Positions 1 to 8,576 of a stretch of DNA of 64,000 nucleotides are shown here, one piece after another (the first letter of the stretch is position 1; each line of letters opens with the position of its first letter). The DNA is from an uncultured Rhodobiaceae bacterium (GTDB taxonomy: Bacteria > Pseudomonadota > Alphaproteobacteria > Rhizobiales > TMED25). The DNA is taken from the NCBI GenBank assembly GCA_913045225.1, contig CAJWPC010000003.1:156705-220704 (forward strand). The letters run 5' to 3'. The translations under genes and the position numbers were made by a program. Below the pieces are notes generated by a model. The model worked only from the letters and a program-made list of their open reading frames with translations, was not told the origin of the DNA and did not search any database.

Positions 1-158
1 GCTCTTCTTGATTGCTTAACAGCTTCGTTTGTTACAGCACAACTATTGATAAAACTATGGTTAGTCAAAAAATAACCCTCAGCCTTTTCCTTCATGACTT
101 GCGTTTCAAAAGCATTAAGTTTGCAGCCAAATGTTATAAAATTTAAATTATTACTCAT
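1..158 (-). CDS. mtaB: tRNA t6A37 methylthiotransferase MtaB, N-terminal part
   Basis: Only the first 52 codons lie in the window; the gene runs off the left edge. The translated start contains TFGCKLNAFETQVM and then NSCAVTNEAVKQSRR, the hallmark N-terminal cysteine segments of the MiaB/MtaB radical-SAM methylthiotransferases. GCKLN followed by a short spacing to NSCAVT is typical of MtaB rather than MiaB. The enzyme adds a methylthio group to t6A37 of tRNAs reading ANN codons. The start ATG lies inside the end of dapF: an ATGAGTAA sequence supplies both the mtaB start and the dapF stop (8-base overlap), so the two are translationally coupled. ftsY often follows in Alphaproteobacteria but is outside the view. 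Confidence 0.9.
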   Translation of the reverse strand, partial: MSNNLNFITFGCKLNAFETQVMKEKAEGYFLTNHSFINSCAVTNEAVKQSRR

Positions 159-1002
159 CAGTTTCTTCCATTGTCATTGAACTTGAATATTCAAGTTCAA
201 CCGGCCCAGTTTTATGAATATTACCTTCGGGGTCAATATTTATTTCTAATATACCTCCTGGTAAACTTATGTTCAAATTATTACTTGCAAGTCCTAATTT
301 CATTGCTGAGTATGCAGCCGCGCACGCGGCGGTGCCACAGGCTCTCGTTATTCCTGCGCCTCTTTCCCATACCGCTAACTTTATATTATTTTTATCACGA
401 ATTTCGGCGAAACTAACATTTATCTTTTCTGGGAAAATTTTATGATTCTCAACCAACGGACCTATTACCTCTGGTTTGATATTGTTTATGCTATCAAGCC
501 AAAATATGATGTGAGGGTTACCAACATTTATTACGCTCGTATATTTTACCTTTTTCAGATCTTCAAACTCAAAATTGTAATTGAAGTTTAATGTGTCATC
601 CATATCAAGTGATATAGGAATATTCTTCCCATTAGTATTTGCTTTACCCATATTTACGATAACGTTGCCATTATCCATTTTCTTACAAAGATGGGTACAA
701 TTTTCTGATCTCAGTTCAACATACTCAACACCTATTTCATCAAAGATTAACTTTGCAACACACCTTGATGCGTTTCCGCATGCTTCTGCTTTACTGCCAT
801 CTTTGTTCCAAATATTTAAATTTAGGCAATGCCCAACTCTTTTTTCAATTGTAATTAGCTGATCACAATTCGTTTCGGGGGAATTAGAACATATTGACAT
901 GACGATATCAGGTGTATAGGTAAAGTTAATATCTGAATTATCTATTATAATGAACTCGTTACCCGCACCATTCATTTTATGATATTTTATATTTTCTATC
1001 AT
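151..1002 (-). CDS. dapF: Diaminopimelate epimerase DapF
   Basis: Interconverts LL- and meso-diaminopimelate, giving the precursor of lysine and peptidoglycan. At 283 aa it has the family's usual size. MNGAGNEF lies near the N-terminus; the first catalytic Cys is C75 in ACGNASRC and the second is in RACGTAACAAA near residue 223, so both acid/base thiols of this PLP-independent racemase are present. The start lies 2 bases after the stop of the upstream aminotransferase gene, and the end overlaps mtaB by 8 bases. The dapF-mtaB pairing is common in Alphaproteobacteria. The ribosome site AGGGTAAGG sits in the end of the upstream gene. Confidence 0.96.
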   Translation of the reverse strand: MIENIKYHKMNGAGNEFIIIDNSDINFTYTPDIVMSICSNSPETNCDQLITIEKRVGHCLNLNIWNKDGSKAEACGNASRCVAKLIFDEIGVEYVELRSENCTHLCKKMDNGNVIVNMGKANTNGKNIPISLDMDDTLNFNYNFEFEDLKKVKYTSVINVGNPHIIFWLDSINNIKPEVIGPLVENHKIFPEKINVSFAEIRDKNNIKLAVWERGAGITRACGTAACAAAYSAMKLGLASNNLNISLPGGILEINIDPEGNIHKTGPVELEYSSSMTMEETDE

Positions 1003-1004
1003 CC

Positions 1005-2123
1005 TTACCCTATAAACTCTTTTACCTTTCCTGAAACATAGTAAACTTGATTTTCACTCATGTACGGATGTAAGGGGAGACTTAAAACCTCACCGCATAG
1101 CTTTTCACTGACTATTAAAGGATCTCCATTGTGATATTTCTGGTAAGCAGTTTGCTCATGCATACCTTTTGGGTAATATATCATTGTAGGGATACTATTT
1201 TTTGTTAAAAATTCTCTAAGTCCATCCCTGTCTCTTGTTCTTATTGTGTAATGGGCCCAAGCTGACTTTACTTGGTTTGTTGTAGTTGGAGTTTCGACTA
1301 TATTTTTTAACTCTTGATTGTATATGCGTGAAGTACTTTCTCTCCTGCTTAACTCTTCATCAAAAATTTTTAGTTTACACAATATTACCGCAGCTTGTAT
1401 TGCGTCAAAACGCGCGTTTGTTCCAATTCGGACATTTTCATAGGGATTATCTGTAATACCGTGTGACCTGATAGATTTAATTTTCATTGCGATCTCATCA
1501 TCGTCTGTGAATACGGCCCCTCCATCACCATAACAAGACAGCGGCTTTGTTGGGTAAAAACTTGTAGTGGTGATTGGTGATAATTTTCCAACTTTTTGAC
1601 TTCCAATGGAACCTCCAAAAGATTGAGCTGCATCAGATATTAGGTATAAGCCGGAGTTCATAGCAATATCACAAATTGTATTGTAATCAGCTGGAAGACC
1701 AAATAAATCAACAGCAATTATTGCAGAATTTGATAATTCTGACTTTGGATACTGATTTATTTTCGTAATTAGACTTTCACAGGATATGTTATAGGTATCT
1801 TCATCCACATCAACAAATGCAGGTTCCGCGCCCAGAAGTGCAATTACTTCAGCTGTTGCCGTGTATGTGAAGGCAGGAATAAAGACTTTTGACCCTGGGC
1901 CAATTCCAAGTGCTAACAAACTGACAAAAAGCGCATCTGTTCCACTGGAAACAGAAATTGTATGCTTTGCATTTGTATATTTTGATAGCGCTTCCTCAGC
2001 TTCTTCAACAACTGGTCCAAGTATAAACTGACCACTTTTTAAAATCGCAGATAAGGACTCGTTAACATCACTTTCTATCGCTGAGTATTGTTTTTTTAGA
2101 TCTACAAAGTTTATTGGTTCCAT
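1005..2123 (-). CDS. DegT/DnrJ/EryC1/StrS family PLP aminotransferase
   Basis: A fold-type I PLP enzyme of the sugar aminotransferase family (372 aa). It begins INFVDLKKQY, typical of WecE/PglE-like proteins. The PLP phosphate region is SSGTDAL (about residues 59-65), the ring-binding Asp is D164 in DAAQSFGG, and the Schiff-base lysine is K193 in SFYPTKPLSCYGDGG. The family transaminates UDP- or dTDP-keto sugars using glutamate. No other nucleotide-sugar genes are adjacent, so the substrate is unknown. It heads the dapF-mtaB transcription unit with 2 bases to dapF, which is an unusual partner; a role in surface glycan synthesis is only an inference from the family. Confidence 0.88.
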   Translation of the reverse strand: MEPINFVDLKKQYSAIESDVNESLSAILKSGQFILGPVVEEAEEALSKYTNAKHTISVSSGTDALFVSLLALGIGPGSKVFIPAFTYTATAEVIALLGAEPAFVDVDEDTYNISCESLITKINQYPKSELSNSAIIAVDLFGLPADYNTICDIAMNSGLYLISDAAQSFGGSIGSQKVGKLSPITTTSFYPTKPLSCYGDGGAVFTDDDEIAMKIKSIRSHGITDNPYENVRIGTNARFDAIQAAVILCKLKIFDEELSRRESTSRIYNQELKNIVETPTTTNQVKSAWAHYTIRTRDRDGLREFLTKNSIPTMIYYPKGMHEQTAYQKYHNGDPLIVSEKLCGEVLSLPLHPYMSENQVYYVSGKVKEFIG

Positions 2124-2214
2124 ATTACACTTAACTTTTTATTTCTATTTCGACTAGTTCAGGCTAAACGCACATATATGCAATATAGTTATTTTTCTTA
2201 TTTTATGATAGTAA

Positions 2215-2243
2215 TTGTTAGACTAATAGAACTATTTTAATAT
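2215..2243 (+). promoter_or_regulatory. Probable sigma-70 promoter of ffh
   Basis: TTGTTA (2215-2220), a 17-base spacer, then TAATAT (2238-2243). Each hexamer matches four of six consensus bases, and the pair lies about 55 bases before the ffh start in the gap between two divergent genes. Called from sequence alone. Confidence 0.4.
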
Positions 2244-2297
2244 ATTATTGGATAAATAATTTACAACTGCTTCTGCAGATAAAATTAGAGGTATTTA

Positions 2298-3797
2298 ATG
2301 TTTGATACGCTGTCTGATAGGCTCTCATCTGTATTTTCAAAATTAACAGGAAGAGGCCTACTCACCGAAGCTAATGTTGATGATGCGCTCAGGGAAGTGC
2401 GAAGGGCGCTTCTAGAAGCAGATGTTGCATTAGAGGTTGTGAAGGACTTTCTTGCGAAAGTTCGTGAAAAGGCAATCGGTGAGGAGGTTATAAAGTCAGT
2501 ATCACCAGGACAGACAGTTATAAAAATTGTGAATGACCAGCTTACTGAACTACTCGGATCAGAAAACGTCGAGCTAAATCTCAGATCAGGGCCACCTTCA
2601 ATAATAATGATGGTTGGTCTTCAGGGCTCAGGTAAAACAACAACCTCCGCAAAATTAGGAAATTATATAAGAAATAAGTCAAAATTGAAGACTTTGATGG
2701 CATCGCTTGATGTTACAAGGCCGGCAGCCCAAGAGCAACTTGAGATTTTGGGGGCAGAAAATGATATAGAGACACTACCAATAATAAAAGGTCAAAAACC
2801 AACCGAAATCACAAAAAGAGCTTGCAAAGAGGCAAAACTCGGAGGTTTTGATGTACTTATTCTCGATACAGCCGGGCGGATGAATGTTGATGATGAATTG
2901 ATGGATGAACTGCGAAGTGTAAACAAAATTGCGGAGGCTCACAACATTATCCTTGTTGCAGATTCTCTAACTGGACAGGACGCTGTAAATGTTGCAGATA
3001 CATTTTCAAAAAAAATACCTTTGACTGGAGTAATTCTGACAAGGCTCGATGGTGATGCAAGAGGCGGGGCTGCCTTGTCAATGAGGCATGTGACTGGAAA
3101 GCCAATATTATTTGCGGGTATTGGAGAAAAGATTGAAAATCTGGAGGAATTCTACCCAGATAGAGTTTCAAATAGAATATTGGGAATGGGCGACGTTGTC
3201 TCGCTTGTTGAGAAAGCAAAGGAAACAATTGATGCTGATAAGGCAAATAAGATCGCCAAGAAGATATCGAAAGGTATATTTGATCTTGAGGATATGGCAC
3301 AACAACTCAAGCAGATGTCAAAGATGGGAGGAATCACAGGAATTCTTGGAATGCTCCCAGGAATAAATAAAGTGAAGAAGCAGATGGCAGAGTCAAATAT
3401 TAACGATCAAATAATTAACAGACAGATTGCAATAATCTCATCAATGACTCCAAAAGAAAAACGAAATCCAAAAATATTAAACGCATCAAGAAAAAGAAGG
3501 ATTGCGATGGGATCTGGCACAGAGGTCTCAGAAATTAATAAACTGATTAAGCTATACAGGCAGACATCTGATATGATGAAAAAATTTGGCAAAAAAGGTA
3601 TGTTAGATCAAGATCTCGGATTACAAGACATGGATAAGTCTGAGATAAATAAATTAAATGATAGTAAATTAAGTGAAAAAATGCTATCTGATTTGCAAAA
3701 CGGTTCTGCGGGATCAAAATTACCTGGACTACCTGGATTACCAAGTTCCCAAAATAAATTATCAAATTTATTAAATATAACTGGACGAAAAAAGTGA
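2298..3797 (+). CDS. ffh: Signal recognition particle protein Ffh (SRP54)
   Basis: The GTPase of the signal recognition particle, which binds signal peptides of nascent inner-membrane proteins and docks with FtsY. The 499 residues show the N-domain helical bundle (about 1-90), then the G domain with P-loop GLQGSGKTTTSAKLG, DVTRPAAQEQL, DTAGRM and TRLDGDARGG, then the methionine-rich M domain that binds 4.5S RNA (with SGTEVSEINKLIKLYRQ). The tail carries a short Leu-Pro-Gly repeat (LPGLPGLP). An AGAGG ribosome site precedes the ATG. It starts the ffh-rpsP-trmD unit. No 4.5S RNA gene was noticed in the window. Confidence 0.97.
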   Translation: MFDTLSDRLSSVFSKLTGRGLLTEANVDDALREVRRALLEADVALEVVKDFLAKVREKAIGEEVIKSVSPGQTVIKIVNDQLTELLGSENVELNLRSGPPSIIMMVGLQGSGKTTTSAKLGNYIRNKSKLKTLMASLDVTRPAAQEQLEILGAENDIETLPIIKGQKPTEITKRACKEAKLGGFDVLILDTAGRMNVDDELMDELRSVNKIAEAHNIILVADSLTGQDAVNVADTFSKKIPLTGVILTRLDGDARGGAALSMRHVTGKPILFAGIGEKIENLEEFYPDRVSNRILGMGDVVSLVEKAKETIDADKANKIAKKISKGIFDLEDMAQQLKQMSKMGGITGILGMLPGINKVKKQMAESNINDQIINRQIAIISSMTPKEKRNPKILNASRKRRIAMGSGTEVSEINKLIKLYRQTSDMMKKFGKKGMLDQDLGLQDMDKSEINKLNDSKLSEKMLSDLQNGSAGSKLPGLPGLPSSQNKLSNLLNITGRKK

Positions 3798-3843
3798 TTA
3801 TGGTTATGTATAGGTGGAATTTTTTTAAAATGAAGGAATTGTA

Positions 3844-4245
3844 ATGGCATTAAAAATTAGGTTAGCAAGAGGTGGTTCAAAGAAGCGTCCATATTACAGG
3901 ATAGTAGTTGCGGATGTCAGAAATCCAAGGGACGGTAGGTTTATAGAAAAGCTTGGAACATATAATCCCCTGCTCTCAAAAGAGAGTAATGAAAGAGTCA
4001 CCTTACAAGTCGATAGAATAAAATATTGGCTTGGCGTTGGAGCGAAGCCCACCGATAGAGTTTTAAGATTTTTAGACGCCGAAGATATTGCAAAACGTCC
4101 ACCAAGAAATAATCCGAAAAAAGCAATTCCAAAGAAAGATAAAGAAGAAGCACCTGCCGAAGATGCACAGGCAGAAGCACCTGCTGAAGAAGCACAAGCC
4201 GAAGAAGCACCAGCAGAAGCACCCGCCGAAGATAAAGAAAAATAA
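3844..4245 (+). CDS. rpsP: 30S ribosomal protein S16 with acidic repeat tail
   Basis: Small-subunit ribosomal protein. Residues 1 to about 85 match S16: [20 protein letters not shown] at the N-terminus, then [12 protein letters not shown] and a [12 protein letters not shown] segment. The remaining roughly 45 residues are a low-complexity Ala/Glu/Pro tail built from imperfect EEAPAE-type repeats (DNA 4144-4230), longer than the core fold needs but of a kind often seen in Alphaproteobacteria. AAGGA lies before the ATG. It sits 46 bases after ffh and is followed by trmD without the usual rimM between them. Confidence 0.96.
   Translation: MALKIRLARGGSKKRPYYRIVVADVRNPRDGRFIEKLGTYNPLLSKESNERVTLQVDRIKYWLGVGAKPTDRVLRFLDAEDIAKRPPRNNPKKAIPKKDKEEAPAEDAQAEAPAEEAQAEEAPAEAPAEDKEK
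4144..4230 (+). repeat. Imperfect tandem repeats encoding the S16 Ala/Glu/Pro tail
   Basis: GAAGAAGCACCTGCC-like units recur about five times with synonymous and conservative changes (GAAGAAGCACAAGCC, GAAGAAGCACCAGCA and similar). The run codes for the acidic tail of rpsP. Replication slippage could vary its length between strains. Confidence 0.7.
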
Positions 4246-4353
4246 TTATAGCTATCCCATAAACACATTAATTATCTATATCAATCAGAGCAATAAAAGT
4301 GTATTTTGTTGATAGAAATCATAACGGTTAAGATTGGGTAGAACTGACCTGAG

Positions 4354-5076
4354 ATGAGTAACGTTACATGGAAAATATCGATAATTACGACAACGCCTGA
4401 GTTATTTCCTGGGCCACTTCAGTATAGTAATATTGGCAAGTCCTTAGCTGAAGGAAAATGGAGTCTTGAAATAATTCCACTAGAAAAGAGGCAAAATAAT
4501 AAGAAAGTAAAGATCGACGGCTCTCCAGCAGGTGGTGGACCTGGTATGATTATGAGAGCAGATATCGTGCTTCCAATCATTAATAATATGCGACAAAATG
4601 GTGATACAAGACCATTAATTGTGCCGGCGGCAAGAGGTACTAAATATGATCAAAAAATAACAAAAGATCTGGTAAAAAATGAAGGTCTGATATTTCTGTG
4701 CGGAAGATTTGAGGGAATTGACCAAAGAATAATTGAGTCAACTGGAGCACTGGAGCTATCAATCGGTGATTATATTCTCACAAATGGAGATATTGCAGCG
4801 ATCAATATAATTGACTCTTGTGTAAGATTATTAGATGGCGTGTTGAGTTCAAAAGCTTCAAAAGAGAACGAGAGCTATGAGGATGGGCTATTAGAATATC
4901 CCCAATACACATTACCAAGAGAGTATGGTGGATTGAAAATACCCGATGTACTTTTGTCGGGAGATCATGGGGCAATAAGTAAATGGAGATTTAGCCAGTC
5001 CCTTCTTACTACAGAAAAGAACAGACCAGACCTATACGAGAAATATAAGAAGAAGACAAGAGATACTCGCTCCTAA
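4354..5076 (+). CDS. trmD: tRNA (guanine-N1-)-methyltransferase TrmD
   Basis: Methylates G37 of tRNAs with S-adenosylmethionine, preventing +1 frameshifting. At 240 aa it is the usual size of this SPOUT-fold dimer. Seen in order: a TTTPELFPGPL start, SPAGGGPGMIMRADI, the core LCGRFEGIDQRI, the trefoil-knot SAM loop SIGDYILTNGDIAAINIID (usual form IGDYVLSGGE), and the C-terminal LPREYGGLKIPDVLLSGDHG. The TNGD variant of the knot loop is a small departure from the usual SGGE/TGGE. rplS, normally next, is not found downstream. Confidence 0.95.
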   Translation: MSNVTWKISIITTTPELFPGPLQYSNIGKSLAEGKWSLEIIPLEKRQNNKKVKIDGSPAGGGPGMIMRADIVLPIINNMRQNGDTRPLIVPAARGTKYDQKITKDLVKNEGLIFLCGRFEGIDQRIIESTGALELSIGDYILTNGDIAAINIIDSCVRLLDGVLSSKASKENESYEDGLLEYPQYTLPREYGGLKIPDVLLSGDHGAISKWRFSQSLLTTEKNRPDLYEKYKKKTRDTRS

Positions 5077-5143
5077 TAAATTTAAATGAATTGAATAATT
5101 AAGATTTTTGAGTAGAATAAAGTCATAAAAAAGGGGTATGAAT

Positions 5144-6271
5144 ATGGCAGGTGATAAGAAACTAGGTCTAGCAGTTGTTGGCTGTGGTGTTGTTGGTAGG
5201 ATGCGTTCAACTCTCGCCAAAGAATACCCTGGGATTGGATGGATTGGGCTTTCCGATATCAATGAAGACTTGGGATTAAAGTTAAAAGAAGATATAAAAG
5301 CAGATTTCTTTACAACTAATTTTAGAGAGTTAATTGAGAGACCTGAGGTTGATGCAGTAATTATTGCCACATCAACTTGGAGCCATGTTGAGCCAATACT
5401 TTCAGCTGTTGAAAGAAAACTTCCAATGCTTATCGAAAAGCCGCTAGCGACAGACGCTGTTGAGTCTCTAAAAGTTCTGAATGCAATCCAAGAGGCAGGA
5501 GTTGATGCAGTTGTTGGCTATACACAAAGATTTAGAAGGCGCTTCCTTGCTGTAAAAGAAAGAATAAATAATGGGCAAATAGGTGAGGCAACTGCTGTTG
5601 TGGTCAGAGCATTCATGAATAAAATGGCTCCAACAGGGGAAGTAAGATTATCTCAAGATAGAAGACATTTAACACCAATGGTTGTCTCAGGTACTCATAG
5701 CTTAGATATGGCTTTATGGATGCTTGGTGATCAAGCCAAGCCTGTCTCAATTTTTGCACGATCAACAGAAAAAATCATGGCTGAGCTCGGAACCAAAGAC
5801 GCAACATTCGGTGTTTTCACTATGGAAGATGGTACAATTTTTAGCATGAACATTTGTTGGGCGCTACCAAAAGTTTGGCCTGGAGCTGTTTATGGACTTG
5901 AAATTGGTGTTGTAGGCACAAAGGGTGTTATCGATATTGAGGATACCCATAGAGATGTAATTTTGGCAACAGAATTCAATCAGGGACCAGCATATAGGCC
6001 GGAAGGATTGCAAATAGAGGCTACGAGAAATGTAGACTTTCTTACAAGCTTTCCGCCCGGTGATATTTATAATGGTGATTTGTGGGGTCCAATGAGAGAG
6101 GAAACAAATTCTTGGTTTAGCAGAATATACCTCGGCAAGGATACGCCGCATGCGACCGCGGAGGAAGGCCATCGAAATCTAGTCTTAACTATGGCAATGG
6201 ATTTATCATCAAAGACTGGAAAAGAACTTGAACTTCCAATTGACGTAAATGATCTAATGAAAGGTTTGTAA
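5144..6271 (+). CDS. Gfo/Idh/MocA family NAD(P)-dependent oxidoreductase
   Basis: A Rossmann dehydrogenase of the family that includes myo-inositol 2-dehydrogenase and glucose-fructose oxidoreductase. The nucleotide motif GCGVVG is near the N-terminus (LAVVGCGVVGRM), and the catalytic-lysine motif EKPLA follows STWSHVEP. The C-terminal half is the alpha/beta substrate domain (SGTHSLDMALWMLGD). An upstream in-frame ATG exists at 5138, but the AAGGGG ribosome site at 5131-5136 is spaced correctly only for 5144, giving 375 aa. It is the first gene of the accessory block after trmD and is followed 16 bases later by a Usp gene. The sugar or polyol substrate is unknown. Confidence 0.85.
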   Translation: MAGDKKLGLAVVGCGVVGRMRSTLAKEYPGIGWIGLSDINEDLGLKLKEDIKADFFTTNFRELIERPEVDAVIIATSTWSHVEPILSAVERKLPMLIEKPLATDAVESLKVLNAIQEAGVDAVVGYTQRFRRRFLAVKERINNGQIGEATAVVVRAFMNKMAPTGEVRLSQDRRHLTPMVVSGTHSLDMALWMLGDQAKPVSIFARSTEKIMAELGTKDATFGVFTMEDGTIFSMNICWALPKVWPGAVYGLEIGVVGTKGVIDIEDTHRDVILATEFNQGPAYRPEGLQIEATRNVDFLTSFPPGDIYNGDLWGPMREETNSWFSRIYLGKDTPHATAEEGHRNLVLTMAMDLSSKTGKELELPIDVNDLMKGL

Positions 6272-6287
6272 AGTACAAGAAATTAAG

Positions 6288-7115
6288 ATGAGAAATATAT
6301 TATTACCATTCGAATATATCGAGACAATACCCCACCTTGTAGATTGCGCAGTTTCTCTTGCCAAGAAATACAATTCTAGCGTTAGTGGCGTTGCCATTCA
6401 TCAGAGAATAGATAGCTTTATTGCGCAGGAAGGTTCAATAGTCTTTGACTCCTTGCATCACGACGAAAACAAGGAAGAGGCGATAAAATACAAAGAGAAG
6501 TTTATGGATCATATAAATACCTTGAAAAAGAGTGATAGTGATTTGAGTGATTTAAAATACAAGTGGTTATCTGAGGAGCTTGAGAATCAGAAATATTTGG
6601 GAGATCTCTCCAGGGTGTATAATGTAGTGATTATCTCGAGACCCTATCAAGAGCTTCAAAGTGCGAGCCTAAGTTCCATTCAAACAATACTATTCGATGG
6701 TGGTAGACCAGTAATGCTGATCCCCATGAATAAGCAGATTGATATTGGTAAAGAAGTCGTAATCTCTTGGAATTGCACAACCGAAAGTTCAAGAGCCGTT
6801 TTTGCTGCTTTACCAATACTAAAGAAAGCAAATAATGTCACAATTTTGACTGTGGAAAAGGTTATAACTGAAGGCCCTAGCGGCGAACAGGTTTCTGAAC
6901 TCTTAGCTTCTCATGGAATAGATGCTAAGCCAGTAACAATATCAGGTGATGAAAAAAAGATAGGTGATGCCATACTTGATTTTAGTAAATCTGTTGACGC
7001 TGATCTTATTGTAAAAGGCGCTTACACTCAAAGTCGTCTGAGAGAAATTATATTTGGCGGCGCCACTCGGCACCTCATGCTACATTCTGAAATTCCAATA
7101 TATCTAGTAAATTAA
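6288..7115 (+). CDS. Universal stress protein (tandem UspA fold)
   Basis: A 275-aa protein with two Usp-like halves. The first begins MRNILLPFEYIETIPHLVDC. The second ends with the diagnostic DADLIVKGAYTQSRLREIIF and GGATRHLMLHSEIPIYLVN, close to the G-x2-G-x9-G(S/T) nucleotide-binding loop. Such proteins bind ATP or act as stress or metabolite sensors in the cytoplasm; they are not enzymes of a pathway. Its position between an oxidoreductase and a thiolase-like gene, with gaps of 16 and 6 bases, makes co-transcription likely. The specific role is unknown. Confidence 0.85.
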   Translation: MRNILLPFEYIETIPHLVDCAVSLAKKYNSSVSGVAIHQRIDSFIAQEGSIVFDSLHHDENKEEAIKYKEKFMDHINTLKKSDSDLSDLKYKWLSEELENQKYLGDLSRVYNVVIISRPYQELQSASLSSIQTILFDGGRPVMLIPMNKQIDIGKEVVISWNCTTESSRAVFAALPILKKANNVTILTVEKVITEGPSGEQVSELLASHGIDAKPVTISGDEKKIGDAILDFSKSVDADLIVKGAYTQSRLREIIFGGATRHLMLHSEIPIYLVN

Positions 7116-7121
7116 GAGTCT

Positions 7122-8264
7122 ATGTTTGATCCTAGAATTATTGGTGTCGGACAGTCTATTTACACAAGACATCCAAATGACGAGCAAACAATACAAAACC
7201 TTATGAAAGATGCCGTATTGGATGCTTTACAGGATGCAAATCTGAAGCATCAAGAAATAGACGGCCTCGCTATTGCATCATTCTCTATTACTCCGGACTC
7301 CGCAATTGATATAGCTTGGCGATTTGGCTTTAGTTTAAACTGGTTACTCCAAGACACAAATGGTGGCTCGTCTGCAATGAATATGTTAGGACATGCGTCA
7401 CGTGCGATTAAAACCGGAGATGCAAATAATATATTGATTCTTGCAGGAGATGCGACTGGACTTTCCGGATATGCAAAAATCGCTAATTCTTACAATAGCG
7501 CTACAAGAGATCATCTTGCGCCTCTTGGGCATGGTGGCCCAAATGGAGTTTATTCATTGGTTACCTCTAGGCAAATGAAAAAGTATAATTTAAAAAAAAG
7601 TGATTATGCAAACCTCTTGATATCTCAGCGTAATTGGGCATCAAAAAATCCATATGCTGTTTATAAAAAAGAATTAACTGAAGAAGAATATAATAATGCC
7701 CCCTTAGTCGCTGACCCCCTTTGTAGGTATGACTGTGTACCTGTTGTTGCTGGTGCTTACGCAATAATAATCTCGAGAAACGAAAACGAAAGACTTGAAA
7801 GGCAGGTCAGAATCAGAGCATTTGAACAAAGTTTTAATTATGAAAATCAAGAGGGTGATGGAACAGCAACAGGCATTTCAACTTTTAAAGATAAGCTTTT
7901 TGGAACGGCAAAATTAGCACCAGTCGATATTGGCGTGCTGAGTATTTATGATGACTATCCAGCAATTGTACTCGCACAGTTGAATGACCTTGGAATAATA
8001 AAAAATGAAAAATTTAGGGACTATCTTGAAGGCATGGAACAGCAGACTCAAGCGGTTAATACTTGGGGTGGTATGCTTTCAGCAGGTCAACCAGGCGGAA
8101 TGGCCGGAGGATTGAATGGAATTGGTGAAGTTGTTTTACAGTTACAAAATAGGGCTGGTGAGAGACAGTTAAATAATGTAAATTTTGGAATTGCTACTGG
8201 TTATGGAATGACCTTATATAGGCATGGTGGAACAGTTGCGGCAACAATATTAGAGGCAATATAA
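7122..8264 (+). CDS. Thiolase-superfamily (SCP2/lipid-transfer type) protein
   Basis: A 380-aa thiolase-like protein of the SCPx/lipid-transfer group that pairs with DUF35 OB-fold partners. RIIGVGQSIYTRH opens the protein, DTNGGSSAMNMLGHASRAI occupies the position of the nucleophile loop, and a glycine-rich stretch with GGMAGGLNGIGEV and RHGGTVAATILE ends it. No clear nucleophilic Cys is seen in the first loop (Gly/Ser instead), so a classic acyl-transfer thiolase reaction is doubtful; family relatives act as acyl-CoA aldolases or retro-aldolases. The stop abuts the ATG of the DUF35 gene exactly, which fits a two-protein complex. Confidence 0.82.
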   Translation: MFDPRIIGVGQSIYTRHPNDEQTIQNLMKDAVLDALQDANLKHQEIDGLAIASFSITPDSAIDIAWRFGFSLNWLLQDTNGGSSAMNMLGHASRAIKTGDANNILILAGDATGLSGYAKIANSYNSATRDHLAPLGHGGPNGVYSLVTSRQMKKYNLKKSDYANLLISQRNWASKNPYAVYKKELTEEEYNNAPLVADPLCRYDCVPVVAGAYAIIISRNENERLERQVRIRAFEQSFNYENQEGDGTATGISTFKDKLFGTAKLAPVDIGVLSIYDDYPAIVLAQLNDLGIIKNEKFRDYLEGMEQQTQAVNTWGGMLSAGQPGGMAGGLNGIGEVVLQLQNRAGERQLNNVNFGIATGYGMTLYRHGGTVAATILEAI

Positions 8265-8576
8265 ATGGAAAAATTATTTGTTCAAAAATGTAGTAATTGT
8301 AATAAATTTACATTCCCAAAAAAATATTTTTGTTCAGAGTGTGGTAATACTGAATTCGACGCGATAAGCATTAATGAAGGAAAAGTAGAAGAAATTTCTG
8401 TAATTCGGCATATGTTGGGACAAAAGGATTGGAAGCCAAGAAAGATTGCAAATATAAAGACAGCATTGGGTATTTATATAACAGCTGGGATTGAAGACGC
8501 TGCACAAGTAGGTGATGCCCTCTATATATATTCAGATAATGGAGCCCCAATCGGTAAACTAATAGAGGAGAAATGA
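8265..8576 (+). CDS. DUF35 Zn-ribbon/OB-fold protein, thiolase partner
   Basis: A small 103-aa acyl-CoA-binding accessory protein. The N-terminus is a rubredoxin-like zinc ribbon with two CxxC pairs (CSNCNKFTFPKKYFCSECGN), followed by an OB-fold half. Known relatives form complexes with thiolase-like proteins and are required for their activity on CoA esters. It starts directly after the thiolase-like gene stop and overlaps the next gene by 4 bases (ATGA), so the three are almost certainly translated as a unit. Confidence 0.85.
   Translation: MEKLFVQKCSNCNKFTFPKKYFCSECGNTEFDAISINEGKVEEISVIRHMLGQKDWKPRKIANIKTALGIYITAGIEDAAQVGDALYIYSDNGAPIGKLIEEK

Noticed and set aside
3894-4268. Long Ala/Ser-rich open frame antisense to rpsP
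   Set aside because: It is the complement of the repetitive rpsP tail; low complexity and the clear S16 gene explain it.
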